Source of the DNA: Laburnicola sp. R22_1
Taxonomy: Eukaryota; Ascomycota; Dothideomycetes; Pleosporales; Didymosphaeriaceae
DNA: 64,000 nucleotides
Reading direction: 5' to 3'
Assembly: GCA_014281115.1 (NCBI GenBank)
Contig: JACONQ010000007.1
Location: forward strand, 186,001-250,000
The notes beneath the pieces are model-generated. The model did no database searches. It was not told where the DNA came from and worked only from the letters and a program-made list of their open reading frames with translations. The number at the start of each line of letters is the position of its first letter. Position 1 is the stretch's first letter. The translations under genes and the position numbers were made by a program. Shown piece by piece: positions 11,365 to 22,500 of this stretch.

Positions 11365-11862
11365 ATGTCCCTCAGCAAGATCACCACTTGTCTGTGGTTC
11401 AACACTGAAGGGGAAGAAGCCGCAAACCACTACGTCTCCATCTTCCCAGACTCCAAGATAACCGACATCCAACGATACACCACCGGCCAAGAAATTCACG
11501 GGAAGGAACCAGGATCTGTCATGATCGTCGCCTTCACCCTCAGCGGCCATCCCTTCGTCGCACTCAACGGCGGTCCACAGTTTAAGCACAGCGAGGCCGT
11601 CTCGTTCCAGATTGAATGCAAGGATCAGGATGAGGTCGATTATTACTGGGAAAAGCTTGGCGAGGGCGGCCCGGAGGAGAGGAAGGTGTGTGGTTGGCTT
11701 GCGGACAAGTGGGGTGTTTCGTGGCAGGTCGTGCCGAAGCAGTTGACGGAATACTTGAAGGATGAGGACATAGAGAAGGTCAAGCGGGTTACGGTTGCGA
11801 TGATGGGAATGAAGAAGATAGATATTGGAGAGCTGACCAAGGCGTACAAAGGAGAGACGTAA
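11365..11862 (+). CDS. PhnB-like VOC-domain protein (3-dmu-9_3-mt family)
   Basis: Intact single-exon gene, 165 residues. It fits the PhnB-like branch of the vicinal oxygen chelate superfamily, annotated as '3-demethylubiquinone-9 3-methyltransferase domain' (members are mostly uncharacterised, so no reaction can be assigned). The sequence has the family's pattern: CLWFNTEGEEAANHY near residues 9-23, HPFVALNGGPQFKHSEAVSF near 58-77, and the conserved CGWLADKWGVSWQVVP near 109-124. The length is usual for the family. Start context CACAATGTC is good, and no earlier in-frame ATG fits. There is no signal peptide or membrane segment, so it is probably cytosolic. Codon use and composition are normal, with no sign of RIP. 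It is the only convincing gene in island 1, between a MITE and pogo-type transposons. Confidence 0.9.
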   Translation: MSLSKITTCLWFNTEGEEAANHYVSIFPDSKITDIQRYTTGQEIHGKEPGSVMIVAFTLSGHPFVALNGGPQFKHSEAVSFQIECKDQDEVDYYWEKLGEGGPEERKVCGWLADKWGVSWQVVPKQLTEYLKDEDIEKVKRVTVAMMGMKKIDIGELTKAYKGET

Positions 11863-12640
11863 ACTACCTACGCTCTTGTCAATTAGACTAGTAGTGGGCG
11901 TCACAGAATTACAAGCGGAAACCCACCTATGTAACGTAGCGCTATCACGGGCGGCTTCGTGCCTTATCGTGAAATTTCCCCAATTTCCAAGCTCTGTCTC
12001 GGTCGCGCAAACGGCCCCGACTCAGTGGAAAAACATAGGCCGCCTTCCCTTTGGAGACGATGCGAGCGCGTATGGGCAGTGATTGCAGCAGTTCCTATAG
12101 TGTCACATATCTAAGCGTCTCCCATCCGGCGAAGCCGGTAGTCCGCTTCGACCGACTTTCGTACTTTTGCGATTTCCCTTAGTTTCCGCGGTAATCAGAG
12201 GCGGCAGCGACGGGCTGCAGAAAGATTTGGCGAACCGAGATCTTCTACGTCCACGGCTCGATGCACTCGTAAGACTGAGCCCGAGCCAATGGACCCGGAG
12301 ATTTGTGTAACTTTACGAGCAGCTTCACAAGCTTACGCGGGTGCCCAATTTTACGTAATAGCAGTTACCGGCTGCAGGCTTCTCCCGTATCACTATTGCT
12401 AGTAATACTTCTATTTCGTTTTACTACTATCGCTCCTGTTATTTCGCTTTATTTTAAATTCATCTTTATGCTATGTACGGATTCTTCTACATCCGTAAAC
12501 CGCCCTCTCTTAACTATATATAGAGTAGTTTGCTCATTCAAATCGACATTAAACTACTTATCGATCTTGGCTTAGTTACCCTTTTATACATAGCGAGTAC
12601 TTTCCTTACTACTTGCTTACATTCTTAAAGGCGCTGGCTG
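11863..12640. other. 3' flank of gene island 1, no gene seen
   Basis: 11863-12300 has normal composition and should hold the 3' UTR and terminator. From about 12330 it becomes AT-richer. Open frames at 11876-12082 and 12303-12575 do not look like proteins. No tRNA or known RNA structure recognised. Confidence 0.4.
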
Positions 12641-12770
12641 TAACGTACTTTGCACTCGAGTCGATCATTCCATCGAGTCGATCACTTTGCCAAGACCCCA
12701 CCAAGTTCTGTACTATTCACGATAGTACAGAGTCAACACGAACTATTTTCGATAGTCCAAATAGGCCAAT

Positions 12771-13070
12771 CTATTCAGAATCTACTTCTACAGGCTGCCT
12801 ACAGGTTGTTTTGTTATGCCCGGGCTTGCCGCAGCGTCCACAGCGCCGTTGAGCAGATTCGCCTCCATCAGCGCGCACCCTCTTCTTCGCCTTTTGCCCA
12901 TCACTGCGCGCCCCAAACTCCTTTAGAGTGGCCAGCCGCTGGCCCTCTTTAGCTGTGAGGACTCCTTCACGCTGTACTCGCTTTCTTTTATGCGATTTAC
13001 GTCGCGTGGCGGCCTCATTAGCAGCTTGAAGTTCGGCGTTGCGTTTGGTCATCAACACCAAAGAATGCCC
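12771..13070 (-). pseudogene. Transposon O transposase, C-terminal part
   Basis: C-terminal part of the O transposase, separated from the rest by P1/P2. It runs from the TA insertion point (GHSLVLMTKRNAELQAANEA...) through a basic segment (RRKSHKRKR) to a CCHC zinc knuckle, CGRCGKPGHNKTTC, and stops after VEVDSE. The uninterrupted relative O' (57068-58720) reads across this junction (KDAKLIGHSLVLITKRN), which proves the split. The knuckle may bind nucleic acid; that is inferred from the motif only. Confidence 0.85.
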
Positions 13071-13072
13071 TA

Positions 13073-15185
13073 CTGTGTCCGTGCACTCAACGCCCGGATT
13101 CAGTCAACGCCCCGCTGAACGCAAACCACCCCAAATTTCAACACGCCATAACGCCACTAATATGAGCTCAATTGAGGCTGCAATTAAAGAAATAGAATCG
13201 CTAAGGTTAGAAGAATCTTTCTCTTATACTAAGATCGCTAGCAAGCATGGCGTTGATTGAAGTACGCTGTCGCGAAGGCACCAAGCGATTCAAACGACGC
13301 GTGCAACTGCGGGGTTTAACCGACAGAAACTTAGTCCCCAACAAGAGCAGGAGCTTGTACAATACATTAAAGGGCTTACAGCGCGTCACTTACCACCTAC
13401 AAGAGAGATAATACGAAATTTCGCGTTAACAATAGCCAAGGAGCTAGTAAGCGAGAGCTGGGTTACTCGCTTCATTAACCGACACAACATCCATCTGATC
13501 TCTTAATAGGCAGCTAGTATAGACAGCAATCGCCACTAAGCCGACTTAGGGGATAAATACAGCCTATATTTTAATCTCCTGGGTGCCAAAATTAAGGAAT
13601 ATAACATCGAGCCTTGTTACACGTATAATATAGATGAAAAAGGCTTCTTAATTAGTATTACTAGCCGATTAAAACGAGTGTTTAGCAGACAAATGTGGGA
13701 GAATAAGGAGGTTATAGCATCTCTCCAAGATGGCTCTTGTGAATAGATTACCCTCCTAGCGTGTGTTTGCGCTAATGGATTAGCCTTGCCGCTAAGCCTT
13801 ATCTATTAGGCTACTAACAAGGCTATACAATCAAGCTAGGTAGAGGATATTAAGGCAGGAGAGCACTTAGTACACATTTCCTCGTCGCCTTTAGGCTAGA
13901 CAAATAACAATATTGGCCTTGCCTGGCTTGAACAGGTGTTTGATCGCTACACCAAGGCAAAAGCTTAATAGTCTTACTGGTTACTCATCCTTAATGGCTA
14001 TAGATCTTACGTTACTATGGATTTTATCGACTATTGCGACCGTAACAGGATACTCCTAGCCATCTTCCCCCCTTATTTAACCCACACGCTTCAGCCACTT
14101 AATATGGTTCTATTTAAGCCTCTATCAACTGCGTACTCAAAGGAGCTATCAGATCACCTCCACCAGAGCCAGGGACTCCTCCCTATTAAGAAAGGGAACT
14201 TCTTCCCTCTATTCTGGGAGGCCTGGACGAGCTCTTTTAAGGAGGAGACGATACTTAAGTCTTTTGAAGCAACAGGCATATCACCATTTAACCTAGAGGT
14301 TATACTCAAAAGGTTCACTAACACTACCCTAGATAAGCAGGAATCGCAAGAGAGCTCTACGTCAGTACTTAGCGAATCTAACTGGCGTAAACTAGACCGC
14401 CTTGTACGATCCGCAGTAGAAGATTAGAGTAGTAAGGACGCGCAGAAGCTTAGCCGCTCACTCCACTACATCTTAGTTCAAAATGAGTTACTTCACTATA
14501 AGATTGCTGGGTTAAGAGAGGCTCTTACTACGAAAAAGAAGCACAAGAAGAAGGGAAAACCTCTAGATCTGCAACAACGTCAAGAGTACTATAGGGGGGC
14601 GGTTTTCTGGTCACTAAGGAAGGTTAGGGAGGCTCGCGTACGTCAGTCTGTAAAGGAACAAGAGGAGAAGGAGCAGAAGCTTCAAAAAGCTGAGAAGGCT
14701 AAGTTGAAGAAGGCAGCTAAGCTATGCAAGGAGAAAATTGCAGAGGAGAAGCGTGTGGCGAGGGAGGCAGCCAAGGTAGCCAAGGAGAAGGAGAAGGCTG
14801 AGAAGGCAGTAGAGCGTGCTCGCTAGAGAGAAGCTCGCAACAATGCAAAAGCTCTACAATCTACCTAAAAGGGTAAGAGAAAGGCCTCGCAGCTATCTAT
14901 ACAGAGCAACAAGCGTTAGAAACGCGTAGTTAATACTATAACTACTTAGGAGGCTTTAGGTGCCGCATTAGCAGCTCCACCCAAGACTACGCGGTATGGC
15001 CGCAATATTAAGCTTCCAAGTAAATATAAGTAGCACAGGTGAATCCTAAGCATCAAAATAGTACTCTACTACAAAATCTCGTAATAATAGCGATTTTGTG
15101 TGGCTCTGCAGCCTTATTTTAGTTAAGCTGCTATGGTGTTCAGCGGGGCGTTGACTGAATCCGGGCGTTGAGTGCACGGACACAG
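13073..15185 (+). mobile_element. Pogo-type transposon P1 (2113 bp)
   Basis: Perfect 48 bp terminal inverted repeats (13073-13120 and 15138-15185, starting CTGTGTCCGTGC), flanked by TA at 13071-13072 and 15186-15187. TCAACGCCC occurs twice in each repeat, 17 bp apart (13087, 13104). The perfect ends suggest a fairly recent insertion. It sits inside transposon O and abuts P2, sharing its right TA. Confidence 0.93.
13162..15033 (+). pseudogene. P1 transposase (CENP-B/pogo DDE type), stop-ridden
   Basis: One continuous 624-codon frame from ATG 13162 to TAG 15033, broken by many stops but with no frameshift. Order: psq-type helix-turn-helix (IEAAIKEIESLRLEESFSY...), Tc5/CENP-B-type HTH near 13330-13500, then DDE_1 with NIDEKGFLI (first Asp, about 13630), LLILNGYRSYVTMDF (second motif, Asp replaced by Asn, about 13985), and FPPYLTHTLQPLN. 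The end is a long Lys/Glu/Ala-rich, probably coiled-coil tail (14500-14830) and RYGRNIKLPSKYK. Many stops are TAG at expected Trp/Gln codons. It is related to P2 but clearly diverged, and is non-functional as it stands. Confidence 0.88.
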
Positions 15186-15187
15186 TA

Positions 15188-17287
15188 CCGTGTCCGTGCG
15201 CGTAATGCCCGGATTCGCGTAATGCCCGCGCAACACCAGAAGCGCTCTATCAGCGACCAGGCAATAGAACCACCCACAATCAATATTATCACGAGATTTT
15301 CCAGAGTAGCACTATATCGATGCTTGCGATCAATTTGCACTATCTATATCTATTAGGAAGCTTAACGTTGCGGCCGCGACGTGTAGATCTGGTTGGGGAA
15401 GTAGATGCGCCCTCTAAGGCCTCCCCATTATCTTAAGCATCAACAACACGTTTCTAACGCTTTCTGCTCTATAGAGCTAGCTAAGAGGCCTTTCTCTTAC
15501 CCTTTTAGGATAGTTGTAGAGCTTTTTCAGCGTCGCGGGCAGACTTCTGGGCAGCGCGCTGAGCTGCCTTTTCAGCCCTCTCTTTCTCCTTTGCCTCCCT
15601 AGCTACTTCTCGCGCAACACGCTTCTCCTGCTAGATTTTCTCCTTATATAGCTTAGCTGCCTTCTTTAGCTCTGCTGTCGCTGCTTTTTAAAGCTGCTGC
15701 TGCTTATCCTCCTGCTCCTTAATTAATTAACGAACACGTGCCTCCCTTACTTTCCTTAGTGACCATAAGATAGCCCTACTATAATAATCCTGGCGCTGTT
15801 AAAGGTCTAGAGCTTTGCTCTTCTTCCCACGCTTCTTCTTAATAGATAGCGCCTGCCTAAGCCCATCGTTGTCATGCTTAAGCAGCTCATTTTCAACAGA
15901 TAGGTGGTGGAGTAATTGACGAAGCTTTTGTGTATCCTTGCTACTTTAATCACTCACTGCAGAGCGTACAAGCCTATCCATCTTTCTCTAGTCATGATCA
16001 CTAAACCCTGATGAGGAGCTATCGCCTGATTCTTGATCCTGGGTAAACCTATTAAGGATAGGATCAGGATCAGGTGGCGATATGCCTGTGGCTCTAAAAG
16101 AGCTAAGGATAGTTGATTCCTTGAAGGAGACCTTCCACGCGTTCCAGAATAGGGGGAAGAAGTCGCCTTTAGTGATAGAAACCAGGCCCTGGCTTCTATG
16201 GAGATATCTTGATAGCTCTGCTGAGTAGGCTGTTAATAGAGGCTTAAACATCGCAACGTCAAGAGGCTAAAGCGTATAAGTTAAATGAGGAGGCAGGATA
16301 GCAAGGAGGATCCTATCCTAATCACAGTAGTTAATAAAGTCCATAGTGATGTGGGATCTATAGCCATCTACAATCAAGAGTCGATATAATCGGCAAGTCT
16401 TCTCTTTTGTGCAGCAATCAAATACCTGTTTAAGCCAGGCAAGCCTAATATCGTTGTTCGTCCAGCCAGAGGGTGATAAGGTAATAAAGACTTCTTGTTC
16501 TCCTGCCTTAATATCCTCTACCTAGCTTAATTGGATGCCCTTGTTTGCAGCCTTATAGATAAGGCTTGGCGGCAGAGCTAATCTATTAGCGCAGATACAT
16601 GCTAGGAGCGTAATCCATGCGCGATTGCCATCCTGGAGCGATGCCCTAACCTCCTTCTTCTCCCACATTCGTCTGCTAAATATTCGTTTTGATCTACCCA
16701 CGATACTAATCAGGAAGCCTTTTTCGTCCATATTGTAGATATAACAAGGATCTATCTAATACTAATCGATCTTGCTATGTAGGAGGTTGAAATAGAGGCG
16801 ATATTTATCCTCTAAATTAGCTTTATAGCAATTACTGTCCATGCCAACTATCTATTGCGAGATAAGCTAAATGCTGTGTTAGTTAATAAAGCGGGTAACC
16901 TAGCTCTCACTAACTAGCTCCTTTGCTATAGTAGAGGCGAAGTTCTGTATCATCTCTCAAGTGGGAGGTATATGTCTCTCTGTGAGTCCTTTAATATATT
17001 GTACGAGCTCCTGCTCTTGCTGTAGGTTAAGTTTCAGCTAGTTGATATTCTTGACCTGCCTAGGGCGCGTTACCCCTCGATGCCTTCAACCCAACGTAGA
17101 TCGTTCAAGCCCATGCCTAGCAGCAACTTCTGTATATGAAAAATCTTCTCCTGGTTCTCGCGATTCTATCTCATCAATCGCAGCCTGATATGGATCCATA
17201 ATGGTGGAGTTATCGCGTGCTGAAGTTAGGGTGTTTTGGTGTTGCGCGGGCATTACGCGAATCCGGGCATTACGCGCACGGACACGG
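15188..17287 (-). mobile_element. Pogo-type transposon P2 (2100 bp)
   Basis: Perfect 51 bp terminal inverted repeats (15188-15238 and 17237-17287, starting CCGTGTCCGTGCGCG), flanked by TA (15186-15187 and 17288-17289). GCGTAATGCCC occurs twice, 17 bp apart (15200, 15217). It is adjacent to P1 in opposite orientation, so the two form a 4.2 kb imperfect inverted repeat inside transposon O. Confidence 0.93.
15340..17199 (-). pseudogene. P2 transposase (CENP-B/pogo DDE type), fewer stops
   Basis: One 620-codon frame from ATG 17199 to TAG 15340 without frameshift. The N-terminal HTH (MDPYQAAIDEIESREPGEDF...) and CENP-B-type HTH are followed by DDE_1: NMDEKGFLISIVG (about 16735), LLIVDGYRSHITMDF (about 16380, Asp retained) and LPPHLTYTL*PLDV. 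The C-terminal half is Lys/Glu/Ala-rich, ending GRNVKLPNRYR. About 15 stops remain, mostly TAG/TAA at Trp or Gln positions. Of the transposases here it is among the least damaged, but it still cannot give a full protein. Confidence 0.88.
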
Positions 17288-18640
17288 TATCAGCTCGGCG
17301 CCTTTGACGAGCTTTTCCACCGCCTCAACCATATAAGTTGGGGAACTATCTACATGCCTTTGAATCCTCTGCTTAACCAGCGTCGATTGCGACCCAAGTT
17401 CTGTACTATTTCGCGGAGTTTGCGACTCCCATGTACTATCGCGAATAGTACAAAGTGGAGGCGTACGCAGGCGGACGTTAAGCTGCGATATCACAACTTC
17501 TGGGTCGTGGGGCACTAGGCCAGCACCTCGAAAGCCTCCTTTGATATTACTTTTAGTAATTAAAGCCTTAAAAGCAGCAATAAAGCAAGGTAGGAACTCG
17601 ATTTTAGTAATGTGCGTGATGTGGTTGCGCATCAGATTCTCGGCTTGGCGCCCATACGCCTTCTTTAACGGCGCAAAACAACCCACGTCAAGTGGCTGCA
17701 AGAGGTGCGACGAATGTGGAGGCATATAGAGAGTAATAATATTACTCTTTTTACAGTAATCCTGGAATTCGAGCAAGTTGTGACTTTTGTGGCCATTAAT
17801 AATAAGCAAACGTGCTCTACTAGTAGTACGCCTCTTTGTATGCTTATTAAAGTGCTTCAGCTATTGCAGACTAAGCTTATTTATTGTCTAGCCGTTCTTA
17901 GAGACTGCAATAACCCAATTATGAGGTAGATCCTTCTCCTTATACTAGGCGGAGAGGTGGTGCTTGCCCCTGAAGATAATGAAGGGTGGGATCCACCACC
18001 CCATTGCGTTGATGCCTTGGATGACTGTTGTCCACTCCCTATTGCCCTGCTGCACCTGCTTTGGCCGTCCTCGACGCTTAGAGCCTGTAACTACCGCTCT
18101 AGTTGATATTATGCCTATTATAAAGCCAGACTCGTCGAAATTGTAGGTGTCCTTATCTAGGATACTATACTTGGCCTTTATGTTCTCCACAAGCTAGAAC
18201 CAGCCTTGTATCACCTTAGGATCCTCCTAGAGGGCTCTCTTATAGTCGTACTTTCAATTAAACTTGACTTGAAGCTTTGGCTGGCGCTTAACAAAGTCAT
18301 AAGGCCACCTCTGGCCAACTAGCTTATATTGGCGTGCAGCCAGTAAAGAATCGGCCATATCTTTTATAGCATCAAGCCAGGGCGGAAATCCTCGCGCGTC
18401 TAGGTCGAGTATATACTGCACAATCACCTACTCCTCTCTTATAGTAAGTCTTATTTTGTTGGGTGCGCAGTCGCGTCTAAACGTCTTTCCAGCGCGTTAG
18501 TTGCTAAGTGTACTTTAAGAGACATTATAGAGGGCTGCAGCGCGTTGCTAAGAGAGTGTCGCGTCTTATTTAATAGCCTAGATCGCAAGCTATATACGCG
18601 CTTCTTTTAACGCCAGTGGTTTGTTGTGTGGTTAAGGCAT
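17288..18640 (-). pseudogene. Transposon O transposase, N-terminal and DDE part
   Basis: Minus-strand start near ATG 18640, followed by a stop-rich N-terminal helix-turn-helix region, then the DDE_1 domain: FDESGFIIGI (first Asp, about 18135) and LLIINGHKSHNL (about 17815). In the second motif the usual Asp of DGHGSH is Asn. PPHSSHLLQPLDVG follows. Stops replace Trp or Gln codons at several places (for example HLSA*YKEKD near 17945), as RIP would do. The frame is open from about 17809 to 17288 and ends at VKGAELI, where P2 is inserted. In the intact relative the next residues are GHS, found at 13070. Confidence 0.85.
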
Positions 18641-18732
18641 CGCGTTGTACTATTGCTGATAGTACGTTTTGGTGGGGTCTTGGCAAAGTGATCGACTCGA
18701 TGGAATGATCGACTCGAGTGCAAAGTACGTTA

Positions 18733-20963
18733 TAGAAGGCAAAGTAAGTAGACGTTAGCTTCTTAACCTTAAATAGCTAATAGTGGCTAGATTAGTTAGC
18801 TAATATAAGTTTAATTATAGGGAAAGATGCGCGTAAAGTAGATGTTAAAACTATACTTTTCTACTTATTCTAAGATAGTTAATAATTAGTGTAGAAAATT
18901 ATTATAAGTATAAAGAAAAGTGTACTTAAAGGGTACTTTAGAGAGTTATAGCCTACAACTAGCAGGAAGAATAGCCAACCCGCTTTTACCACGCTCTTAT
19001 AGAGAAAAGGTACAGTATAAATAAAGAGAAATTAAAACGTGTTATTATTTCTAAATAGCATATAATCTATAGATTAGCGTAGTAAGCTCTAAAATAGTTT
19101 CTATAGTAAGGGTAGATTTAAGCTAGAATCTTAAAATAGTTATAAGGTCTACCTTAATAAGATAACTAGATAGACTTACTATCTTAGTATAATCTTATAT
19201 CTTTATTCTATTATTAATTTTAGTCTATTGTTAGTAATATAGCTAAAAGAAGAATTCCTAGACCTATATAAACAAAATAAGCTTACCTCTAACTTATTTT
19301 TATATCTTAATTTTAAAGCTATAAAATCTTCTATACTAATATATACACTTATAAAATAGTACTATAGATATCTAATATATATTACTATAAGTGCATTTTA
19401 TTATTAAGACACATCTAATAGAGATAGCAGCTAAACTAATTTTCTTTCTTAATATACTATAGGTGCTTCCTTCTAAAATATTTACTTAAGACCTTTTAAG
19501 GTGTAAAATATATATATACGTACTTCTATAGGCAGACTCTAGTTATGTAGGCAAATAAAATATATCTTTAGTCTTATCTTCTTATACACCACTACCTTAG
19601 CTACTTTTAGCGCCTTTTTATTAAGATCTAGCTAGGTATTATCTTTATTCTTTTTAGGCAGTGTAATACAATTACTTGCATATTTTAGTAGGGATAGATA
19701 CATTCTACCTTTCTTAATTCTATAATATTATATAACAGCACTAATAGCTATATTCTACTAGCTAAACTTCTTTTCTAGTATAAGTCCTAGATAGGCTAGA
19801 ATAGCGTTAATTAACTTCTTTTATACTAGGAGTAGAGCACTATATTCTACTTTAAGTTTATTCTTAGTTTTAATATTAGTAAACTATTACTTAATATTAC
19901 GCATAGGCTGTTTAAACTTCTAGCGTTTCTTAACGTCCTTAAAAAGGGCATGCTACTAATGCTACCTCTTCTAGTTAATCTTAGAAGTAAGTACTTTATA
20001 CTCTAGATACTTAGTTATATTAGTAAGAGTATATTTAAGATACACTTATTAGTTAAGTAGGAAATAAATAGTAAAATTATTATTTATACCTACTAACTAT
20101 TCTAGTGTAAGTTATTATAGCTAATAATAATTAATTAAATAGCTTATAGTATAAGCCGCCTATATAAGCACTACCTAAGGCTAAATATCTTATATAATAG
20201 CCTGCGTATTAACTATAATATGCTATAAAAGATAGTGCTTTAAGAATATTACTATACTAGCGTGCTCTATTATTAGGTTCTATATAGCCTTGCTAATATT
20301 ACCTATATATTATATTAATCCTATACCTTATATTCTACACCTTACCTATAATAGCGTATACAGCTTACTATTCTTATTAAAAGCCTTTCCTCTAGTATAT
20401 CTTAATAAATAAGGATAAGTAACCTACGCAAATCCTATAATTTGCTCTAGTACTTAAATTTAGAGTAGTAAGGTAGAGTAGGGAAGAGGTTTAGTAAAAG
20501 AAATAGCCTAGTTATCTAAGATCGATACTACTTTCTAAAATATAAGAATATTATCTAATTCTAGATTTAGATATAGTATTAGCTTATTATAGTCTAGCGT
20601 AATATTAAGCCTACTATGTTTCTTTAGGGAGATTAGATTATATACTACAAACGCCTAATTATAGAAGAGCATACTAAGGAGGAGAATATATAGACTAGAA
20701 ATTAAAGTCTTATTATATATAATTTTAAAAAGAGGGAAAGTATTTCTTAGAAAAGAGTTAGTAGTCTTATAAACTCTAGTAGAGACAAAAAGCATAATAA
20801 TATATATATCTTTAATTCTAAAAAACTTCTTTATAAATTTAAAGGTAAACCTAAGCAATACTTAATAAAGGCCACCCTTTAGATTCTATAGTAACGTAAC
20901 CTATATATACTAATAGCAAAGACTAAAAAGAGCCTAAGACTAATTTGCTATAAAACCACCTAG
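18733..20963. other. AT-rich desert, decayed, no gene identified
   Basis: Strongly AT-rich and TpA-rich. On the minus strand around 19980-19440 a frame reads, with many stops, like coding DNA rich in Lys and Trp (for example WHALFKDVKKR.KFKQPMRNIK), but I cannot assign it. Short AT-composed open frames (such as 20655-20858) are not protein-like. Confidence 0.4.
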
Positions 20964-21160
20964 TGTTAGGGATTCCTGAGGTGCGGCGCGCCCGGCGGAA
21001 GGTTCCGCCGAGCCCCGGAACCTTACCCGATTAGGCATTAGCGCCTCGGCTACGTGTGGGTATATAAGGCAGCTGTTAACAGTCTTTATACGCCACCTCG
21101 ATATCTTAGTAAAATTAACTTCTTGATTTCAACCTTTGATGCCTTAAGTAATTCCTTACA
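20964..21160. mobile_element. GC-rich, unmutated solo LTR (197 bp)
   Basis: TGTTAGGGATTCCTGAGG...AGTAATTCCTTACA, with TG...CA ends, flanked by a perfect 5 bp direct repeat CCTAG (20959-20963 and 21161-21165). It keeps GC-rich sequence (GCGGCGCGCCCGGCGG) while everything around it is RIP-like. It has a TATA box (GGGTATATAAGG near 21058) and a potential hairpin GGTTCCG...CGGAACC. No internal region is present, so it is a solo LTR, probably from recombination between two LTRs of a recent insertion. The family has no other copy in this window. Confidence 0.85.
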
Positions 21161-21165
21161 CCTAG

Positions 21166-22500
21166 TTATAAATAGAGTTAGGCTTATATCCTATAGCATC
21201 TATATAGGTATTTCTTTTTAGTTATTACTAGGTGTATTTATAGCACTAGGGCTAGATTTTTAATATATATATAGGTCTTATCTTAGCCTATCTTCTTAAG
21301 ACTATACTTCTTTACTAGCTTTCTTAGTACTTACTTATTATATTAGATATAGATGCGTATAAAAATAAAACTAAGAGGCTAGTCCTTTATATCTTATGCA
21401 TGCTCTAATTTATCTTTCTATCTAGCTTTACACTAGTTGCTCTTTTATATACTAGGCAGAAAACTTTTTAGTATATCCCTAGAGAGCTAGTAAGCTTAGT
21501 TTCCTAGCGTTTCCTCCTACCTTTCTTTTAGCGCTAGCCTAGTAGCTAGTTAAAGAATATATATAGAGTAGCAATAGATATAGTTATATAGGCATAGTAA
21601 TAGTCTTTTTAAAGGTATATTTAGCACCTATACTATATTAGTCCTATATATTCTAGCGTAGACTATAAGAGAATAAGAGACCTACCAGTTCTACTAATCT
21701 TTTATATAATTAAGTAGGCGAGTACTACTATCTATATAGTCCTCTTTTATATACTCTTATTTGTTAAATATCTCTAGCTATTAGAGATAGTGCTTAGGCA
21801 AATAATCCTTATTAAGGAAGAGCTATATATTATCCTTATTATTCTTATTAGCAAATGCGTTAATAACTATTAGATCTATATCTAACTCTATACTATTATC
21901 TACGTTAAATCTAGTATAATTACTCTTATTAGAAGAACTTTTATTAGAGGAACTCTTAATTAGTAAATATTATCGCATATTATAGTAGTCTATAAGGAGG
22001 TAAAGCAAGCAATAAAGGCGACTAGAGGGGAAGCGTCTAGAGTTAGGGCCTCTAAGGCAGGGCGTAAAGGGAGGAAAGAGTTACTAAAAGAGGAGGAGGA
22101 TTCTAGCTTAAATAATATACAGACAGTACGTAGGCTATAAAGATAAGAAAAGAGGTAGCTATTCTTATTTTTAACTCTATAGATAGTAGAAAAGGAGCCT
22201 TAAGTATTCTACTAGCTAAGTAGCCTTAGTTTAGGTTAGTATTACAGGTGGTAAGAATAGGTAATAGAATAAACTTATAGGCGTACCGCCGCGTTTCTCT
22301 TTTATAGAAAATAGAATCTAGCCCTTAAAGCTTCTAATATATATACTAGCTAAGGTAGGAAAGCTAAAGAGTATATGCGCTTAGGTCCCTACCTGTGGGG
22401 TTAAGAGGGTTTTGCGGCAAGTTAGCCTCTAGAAATAGTATTATAAACCCCTAGAATTAGTCGCCCAAACGCTATTAGATTATTTGAGAGAGTAATATAA
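21166..22500. other. AT-rich desert with short less-degraded segment
   Basis: Decayed repeats. 22000-22130 is more GC-rich, and on the plus strand the frame reads EVKQAIKATRGEASRVRASK..., then continues with stops to about 22450 (...KEYMRLGPYLWG...). It looks like old coding sequence of a transposon or gene but is not recognised. Confidence 0.35.

Larger units (their letters stand above)
12643..18730 (-). mobile_element. Pogo/Fot1-type transposon O (split by P1 and P2)
   Basis: Terminal inverted repeats of about 60 bp start ACGTACTTTGCACTCGAG at 12643 and end as the reverse complement at 18730, each flanked by TA. Without the 4.2 kb insertion (13073-17287 plus one TA) the element would be about 1.87 kb, the usual Fot1/pogo size. 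The terminal repeat holds TCGAGTCGATCA twice, 17 bp apart (12656, 12673). Small inverted repeats such as GTACTAT...ATAGTAC lie just inside each end. The transposase is on the minus strand. Confidence 0.9.

Noticed and set aside
11320..11904. 194-codon minus-strand frame opposite the VOC gene
   Set aside because: Shadow of the real plus-strand gene, whose family motifs are clear; the antisense product has no recognisable domain.
12303..12952. Open frames of 79-100 codons at the left end of transposon O
   Set aside because: They lie antisense to the O transposase C-terminus or across its terminal repeat and have no protein features.
20655..20858. AT-rich 67-codon minus-strand ORF
   Set aside because: Phe/Leu/Ile/Tyr-rich product expected from AT-rich random sequence, with no supporting motif.
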